DNA of 64,000 nucleotides, taken from the NCBI RefSeq assembly GCF_019428685.1, contig NZ_CP080096.1, positions 1,984,001-2,048,000 of the forward strand. Reading direction: 5' to 3'. Origin of the DNA: Paraburkholderia edwinii. GTDB taxonomy: Bacteria; Pseudomonadota; Gammaproteobacteria; Burkholderiales; Burkholderiaceae. Below are positions 62,279-64,000 of this stretch, in pieces (the stretch's first letter is position 1; each line of letters starts with the position of its first letter). A program made the translations under genes and the position numbers. The notes below the pieces were generated by a model. The model did no database searches and had not been told where the DNA came from. It saw nothing but the letters and a program-made list of their open reading frames with translations.

Positions 62279-63073
62279 CTAGCGAAGCATGTCCCAGTTC
62301 GCATAAAACACGCGGCGTGCAAACAGAATGCCGCCGCCGATGCTCTTCACGAGTACGCGCAACAGCGGGGTCAGAGGGCTCGGCCGCAGCACATCGAGAA
62401 ACACGCAATAACGTAAGCGATCCGAATCGTTGACGGACTGATGCACGAGCGTGTCGTCGAAGATAAACAGCGGGTCATGGCGCCAGTAGTGCCGTTTGCC
62501 CGCGACATCGATAAATGCCTCGGCGTGCTGGTCCGGGGCGAGATTGTAGAGGCAGCGCAGCGTCAGGCGCAGCGGCCCGTAGTGCACGGAGGTGCGCTGG
62601 CGCTGGTTGAATACCGAGCAGCCGATCGTCTGCACGTACTTGAAATCGCGGTCGAGGCCCGGTATGCAGAGCGACCCCTGCAAGCGCCGCCCGTACCAGC
62701 GCAGGAAGCACATGCCGCGCTTCTTGCCGGACATCTGACACGCCAGCGATTCAACGAGCGCGAAGTTCTCGCGGAACGCTGCGATGACCGCGCTGACTTC
62801 CTCGCGGTGGGTGTCGGGCAGATCGGATAGCCGGTAGACGCGCAGATTGCGCCGGCACAGCATATCGATCGCAAGATTGAACGGCGAGAGCAGCCAGGTG
62901 AGCGTGCCGTTACCGAGGAAGTAGCGCCGCCAGCTAACCGCGTCGAATTGCCGGCTGCGCTGGAAATCGCACAAGCCGGCCGCGATGATGCCCGCGACGA
63001 CCGGAAGGGCCGTCGGCCGCGCATAGAGCAGCGCGGACAACGCGGCGAAGCACACCATGTCTTTGCTTTTCAT
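62279..63073 (-). CDS. Aspartyl/asparaginyl beta-hydroxylase family protein (LpxO-like)
   Basis: A 264-residue protein. An N-terminal hydrophobic segment (about 7-35) suggests membrane anchoring. The catalytic jelly-roll has His164 in VHYGPLRLTLRCLYNL, an acidic pair in IFIFDDTLVHQ-like context (PLFIFDDTLVHQSVN, His211), and Arg221 before FLDVLRP. These are the iron and 2-oxoglutarate ligands of the family. LpxO members hydroxylate lipid A acyl chains, others peptides; which applies is open. The ATG at 63073 has GAGGT 5 bp away; an upstream TTG at 63151 is less likely. Confidence 0.82.
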   Translation of the reverse strand: MKSKDMVCFAALSALLYARPTALPVVAGIIAAGLCDFQRSRQFDAVSWRRYFLGNGTLTWLLSPFNLAIDMLCRRNLRVYRLSDLPDTHREEVSAVIAAFRENFALVESLACQMSGKKRGMCFLRWYGRRLQGSLCIPGLDRDFKYVQTIGCSVFNQRQRTSVHYGPLRLTLRCLYNLAPDQHAEAFIDVAGKRHYWRHDPLFIFDDTLVHQSVNDSDRLRYCVFLDVLRPSPLTPLLRVLVKSIGGGILFARRVFYANWDMLR

Positions 63074-63439
63074 CGCAACCTCGCGCGGGTTCGAAGTAGC
63101 GATGCCTATCGTATGCCGGCCGACAGCTTGCATGAGGTGTGATGTCAGCAAGTGTGTCAGCTACGCGACAACTTATAGGGTTCCGAATGATAGTAGGCGC
63201 AACAGTCGGCGATGTTTCCGGTAATCCTTTCTGGTAAGACGTAAGAAGTTCTCTGCTGTCCTGCGGAAAAATTCTTCCGCATCGCCTCTTGATGGAATCG
63301 CTCCGCGCAGCCGCGATGCTCGTATCGCGTTAGGGAAAAAGCGGTCCGCGCGTGCATTGCATTTCGCAAAAGCTTGTTTGGATTCCTTCCGGATAGCGAC
63401 TAGATTTCAATCGAAACGATGCCCGCGATGGAGTGCGCG
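63074..63439. other. 366-bp region without a recognised gene
   Basis: This more A/T-rich gap lies between the hydroxylase-like gene and the small hypothetical gene, which diverge. It should contain both promoters. I see no strong repeat or palindrome. Confidence 0.4.
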
Positions 63440-63712
63440 ATGCCACATTCGACGAAGACAAGATTGTTCGGCTTGCTCAAGCCGGTCGGATTCGCGCCTC
63501 GCGACGACGGCAAGGGCAAGCGCAGGGGTGGGCGTGGCGGTGGCGACGACGGTGCAGGGGCATCGCGCGGCGCGGCGGCGCCGCGCGCGATCGACGCGCC
63601 GGAAGCGTGCGAGCGCCTCGAGCGCATCGCGATGTATGCGCGCGCCGGGTATTTCAATATGGGCTACACGCTCGACATGATGCAGGCGCCGGGAGATATC
63701 CTGCCCGAATAG
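63440..63712 (+). CDS. Small hypothetical protein
   Basis: A 90-residue frame with a GGAG site 6 bp before the ATG at 63440; an earlier ATG at 63419 has no ribosome site. The product begins MPHSTKTRLFGLLKPVGFAP, has a Gly/Arg-rich low-complexity middle, and ends ACERLERIAMYARAGYFNMG. The end looks like an ordered helix and could be real, but I recognise no family. It is convergent with the amidase gene. Confidence 0.4.
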   Translation: MPHSTKTRLFGLLKPVGFAPRDDGKGKRRGGRGGGDDGAGASRGAAAPRAIDAPEACERLERIAMYARAGYFNMGYTLDMMQAPGDILPE

Positions 63713-63734
63713 TGCCGGCGCTGCGGCGCTGCGT

Positions 63735-64000
63735 CTATCGGAACGCCGGTAACGTCGCCTGCGCCCACGCGGCAAACTGCAAGATACTCAGGTCAGCATC
63801 ACGCGCGCCGATCAGCTGAAAACCGAGCGGCAATCCATTCGCGGCGCGCCCCGACGGAATCGTCACCGCCGGCATGCCGAGAAAACTCCACGCGGCGCAA
63901 AACGTCGCGTCGCCGGTGTCGTCGAGACCGCGCGGCGCGCCGCCGGTCGCCGGCACCGATACGACCAGATCGCAGCCGCCGAGAAACGCGGCCGATTGCG
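63735..64000 (-). CDS. Amidase-signature family enzyme, C-terminal part (5' end outside window)
   Basis: Only the last 88 or so codons are present. The block DDTGDATFCAAWSFLGMPAV followed by TIPSGRAANGLPLGFQLIGA is the C-terminal signature of amidase-signature hydrolases (GatA/AtzF/indoleacetamide hydrolase type). The catalytic Ser-Ser-Lys region lies outside the window, so substrate class cannot be judged. Confidence 0.85.
   Translation of the reverse strand, partial: QSAAFLGGCDLVVSVPATGGAPRGLDDTGDATFCAAWSFLGMPAVTIPSGRAANGLPLGFQLIGARDADLSILQFAAWAQATLPAFR

Overview
This is a high-GC chromosomal window from a Gram-negative betaproteobacterium of the Burkholderiaceae, most like Paraburkholderia, Caballeronia or Burkholderia sensu lato. 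The evidence is a strong G/C bias at third codon positions, a Burkholderia-type OmpC porin, a NodT-type outer-membrane lipoprotein in an RND operon, and many one- or two-component regulators beside small catabolic operons. I see no rRNA, tRNA, insertion sequence, phage gene or CRISPR array. About 56 genes are supported; two run off the window ends.

Layout. 1-326 is the start of a MetQ-like lipoprotein. 445-7472 (-) is a tripartite RND efflux operon in the order outer-membrane factor, adaptor, pump, TetR repressor. 8082-10599 (-) pairs a zinc-ribbon membrane protein with a TAXI binding protein that has no TRAP permease. 10946-12038 holds an MFS fragment and an unknown gene. 12102-16135 is a 5-keto-4-deoxyuronate pathway (kdgT, kduI, kduD, kdgR-like). 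16466-18976 has an orphan receiver, a Zur-type regulator and two glutathione transferases. 19323-21957 has a NERD-type nuclease-helicase overlapping tail to tail with a phosphoribosyltransferase-HAD fusion. 22249-25613 is a signalling module: a sulfite-oxidase-fold periplasmic protein without its cofactor cysteine, an overlapping hybrid histidine kinase, and a BetR-receiver regulator.

25752-28799 encodes trans-3-hydroxy-L-proline catabolism (FadR-type regulator, dehydratase, pyrroline-2-carboxylate reductase). Then come zwf (29105-30589) and an unusual HTH-HATPase-STAS-like protein preceded by three direct repeats at 21-22 bp spacing. 31876-38425 contains LysR and AraC regulators, small oxygenase-like proteins, a PAS-PAS-GGDEF cyclase, a MAPEG protein and an esterase. 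38585-47253 is a beta-glucoside locus: AraC regulator, GH1 glucosidase, a complete sugar ABC transporter and a LacI regulator, with a perfect 14-bp LacI-type operator before the glucosidase. 47330-48478 is a porin.

48778-54058 has an acyl-CoA ligase, an aromatic-type FAD monooxygenase and a berberine-bridge-type FAD oxidase. An orphan GlnQ-like ATPase with degenerate catalytic motifs follows (54175-54918), then an MFS carrier and a LysR gene whose leader has a 4 x 12-bp tandem repeat. 57665-61771 is a PotD/PotB/PotC-like transporter with a class V aminotransferase but no ATPase. The window closes with a small conserved protein, an aspartyl/asparaginyl hydroxylase-like protein, a doubtful small gene and the end of an amidase.

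Most likely to be novel: the three-gene SUOX-fold/kinase/BetR module, the repeat-flanked HTH-HATPase-STAS gene, and the nuclease-helicase/PRT-HAD pair.
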